NCBI GenBank assembly: GCA_047967505.1
Contig: CM106540.1
DNA from: Dipteris shenzhenensis
Lineage: Eukaryota > Polypodiophyta > Polypodiopsida > Gleicheniales
DNA length: 64,000 nucleotides
Strand: one strand, 5' to 3'
Both the position numbers and the translations under genes were made by a program. Shown in pieces: positions 62,081 through 64,000 of the stretch. The notes beneath the pieces were generated by a model. It saw only the letters and a program-made list of their open reading frames with translations. It was not told the origin of the DNA and did no database searches. Positions within the stretch are counted from its first letter, which is position 1. Every line of letters starts with the position of its first letter.

Positions 62081-64000
62081 ATGTCTCCATCTTCAACAAG
62101 CAGCTCTAGTGAGGATGAATCCCTTCGTATCCACCATCGCGAAATGTGGTGGGAGCAAAAAATCAAATGTCTGTGTGATCGATGTCGAGGAAACATGTAT
62201 CATGCACGCAGGATTACGCTCAATCATATCTCAAAGTATGGAGAATGGGATGTGACCGTAAACAGGGTAAGGATTTGTAAGTTAAGGTTGATTGAGATAC
62301 CTATGGGTGTTCATATGTTTGAGTTGTAATGATCCCGTTTTAATTTGATACAGGATGCAGTGCCACACCCGCACATGTTACCCTATGCCCGTCGTGAGGA
62401 GGCAAAGCGTCGGCGATATGAGGTGGGATCTTCAGGAGGGACCGTTACGGATGCATGGAGTGATGGTGATAGTAGCCCTCCACCATTACCTCATGAAGCC
62501 ATGGAGGAGGAGGTGTTTGATGATATAGTGCGGGATTTATATGTCCATCAAGGGAGGGATAATAGCATGGAGCAGGATGATCTTTTTACCGCAGCATCGA
62601 CTCCACTATTTGAGGGGTGCACATTCTCTGTTCTACGTGCCTCCCTTGAGTTACTAAACTTGCAAACCATCTAAATGCAAGTTTGAATGCATTACTCAAG
62701 TAAGCTTTAAAGTCGATTTTGCAAACATGGTGAATTATGCTAGTGGGTCAATTACTCGAATGCTTTTCCTCATTTATGGTCTTCACGTGCAGGCTATTGT
62801 GTAAAATGCTTCCAAGGGAGAATAAATTACCGACCTCAAGAGATATGGCAAGGCAACATGTGACCTCTCTTGGAGGATTAGATTACAAGCGCATCCATGC
62901 ATGTGTCAACGATTGCGTTTTGTTTCGTGGACTACATAAGGATGCAAGAGAGTGTCCTACTTATGGAGAGGCAAGATATAGAGCAGATCTCAAAACCTTG
63001 GACGTGCCTCGTAAGGTATTGCGACATTTTCCCATAATCCCTCGCATCCAACATATGTTCAAGTGCAAATCTATTGCAGAGCTCATGTCATGGCATTCCT
63101 CCCATCGATCAACCGATGGCAAGTGGAAAACTCCCGCGGACTCTCCTGCGTGGAAGCATATTGAAGACACATGGCCAAGCTTCAAGGAAGAACCTAGGAG
63201 CTTGAGACTTGGATTGGGTATGGACGGTGTGAACCCATTTGGTCTCAAAAGCACGTCTTACAGTTTTTGGCCAGTGGTATTGGTGAATTACAATCTTCCA
63301 CCCTCTATGGCTATTAAGAAAGGACATGTCATGCTGTCCCTTCTAATTCCAGGGAAACATAAAGTCAAAAACCCTGATGTTTATTTGGAGCCTTTGATTG
63401 ATGAGCTAGAGATACTTTGGAGAGGTATCGAGGTGCATGATGTGAGCAGGCCTCCCTCATCACGAGACTTCAACTGCAAAGCAGTCTTGATGTGGACGAT
63501 GCATGACTTCCCAGGCTATGGCGAGTGTTCAGGTAAGCATTGCATTTTTTAATTATGAATAGGCAAGGACGTGGCACCCTAAACCCACCTTCCACTCTTA
63601 ATTGCATCTATTGTTTTAGGTCTCACTACATCGGGTTACCATGCATGTCCTGTTTGTGGTCCTTCGCTAGTTGCCTCACGGGCAGACGCATTGAATAAGG
63701 TCATCTATGAGAATCACCATCGATTTCTCCCACCTGATCATCCTAGATATGTTTCCCCTTGGAATGAAGTCCTCCCACAATCACTCACCGCGGGAGATTG
63801 GATGAGAATTTGGGACGGTTCCACGACTCCTCCACCACTTGGCATGAGCCGGTAAGGATTTGTAACTATTGGCTGGAAGTAAACATTGGCTATATTGGTT
63901 GAAAGTGAGGATTGCACGCTAACACTTTATTTTGTTTAGATACTCCATCTTTTATCGTTTACCATATTGGTCCCACCTCAAGATCAATCATCTGCTCGAT
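62081..64000 (+). pseudogene. tnp2 transposase gene of CACTA-2 copy 4 (3' end off-window)
   Basis: Exon 1 (ATG 62081; CLCDRCRGNMYHARRITLN, SKYGEWDVTVN) keeps the Trp codon lost in copy 1 and ends at an AG|GTAAGG donor. Exon 2 (from about 62354) has LFEGCTFSVLRASLELLNLQ, but a 10-nt deletion at about 62674 shifts the frame. Exon 3 (about 62793-63531) is open with CVNDCVLFRGLHKDARECPT, GLGMDGVNPFGLKSTSYSFW and LMWTMHDFPGYGECSG. Exon 4 (from about 63620) has GYHACPVCGPSLVASRADAL. The last visible bases correspond to the YSIFYRLPYWSHLKI exon. It is the least damaged tnp2 in the window. Confidence 0.88.

Larger units (their letters stand above)
58969..64000 (+). mobile_element. CACTA-2 element, copy 4 (right end off-window)
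   Basis: Left terminus CACAACAAGACAAAGCACCC at 58969, as in copy 1. A subterminal array, an open Transposase_24-type gene on the minus strand, large internal motif arrays (61084-62030) and a plus-strand tnp2 gene follow. It is very similar to copy 1 throughout and is the best preserved CACTA copy, but both genes have small deletions. Confidence 0.92.

Overview
This window is transposon-dominated nuclear DNA of a land plant. The evidence is plant-type CACTA elements (tnp2 transposase with a Transposase_24/Ptta partner gene), Ty1-copia elements primed by initiator Met-tRNA, a Ty3-gypsy element with the extra RNase H typical of the plant Tat group, GT-AG introns, and long AT-rich or microsatellite stretches. 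No bacterial operon, rRNA or tRNA gene was seen. The species cannot be named from the sequence. No gene in the window looks intact.

Layout. 1-7413: truncated CACTA-1 element with a 2.6-kb ATAAGC-type minisatellite inside its minus-strand gene. 7414-7505: end of a MITE. 7506-9590 and 17288-about 18800: a Tat-like Ty3-gypsy element on the minus strand, split by CACTA-2 copy 1 (9591-17287, TSD GGA), which itself carries a complete MITE (14962-15208). 18800-24170: gypsy leader, then AT-rich and low-complexity DNA. 24176-24555: a histone H3-like pseudogene. 24556-28250: Copia-A copy 1. 28497-41438: CACTA-2 copy 2, interrupted by Copia-A copy 2 (30190-41269, TSD CAAGG), which is interrupted by Copia-B (34653-40320, TSD TAACA). 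41439-44176: Copia-B scrap, polypyrimidine tract and an inverted CACTA-2 end. 44400-46100: Copia-C remnant and LTR. 48540-49560: protein-kinase pseudogene with a Copia-B solo LTR (TSD TTAGG). 50403-55864: CACTA-1 copy 2. 55970-56693: coiled-coil/RING-H2 reading frame. 57395-58140: GGTACC-type minisatellite. 58969-64000: CACTA-2 copy 4, running off the window.

The most interesting points are these. (1) Both CACTA families carry their own palindromic motif (GTCGCTATATAGCGAC in one, CGTCTATAGACG-like in the other) at the ends and again between two divergent genes, which suggests a self-regulated bidirectional promoter. (2) There is a decayed, divergent histone H3 (possibly CENH3-like) on the edge of a retrotransposon. 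(3) A self-complementary minisatellite has expanded inside one CACTA copy. (4) The nested insertions have exact target duplications and so give a relative chronology. Many stop codons here look like C-to-T changes, as expected from decay of methylated cytosine in silenced DNA.
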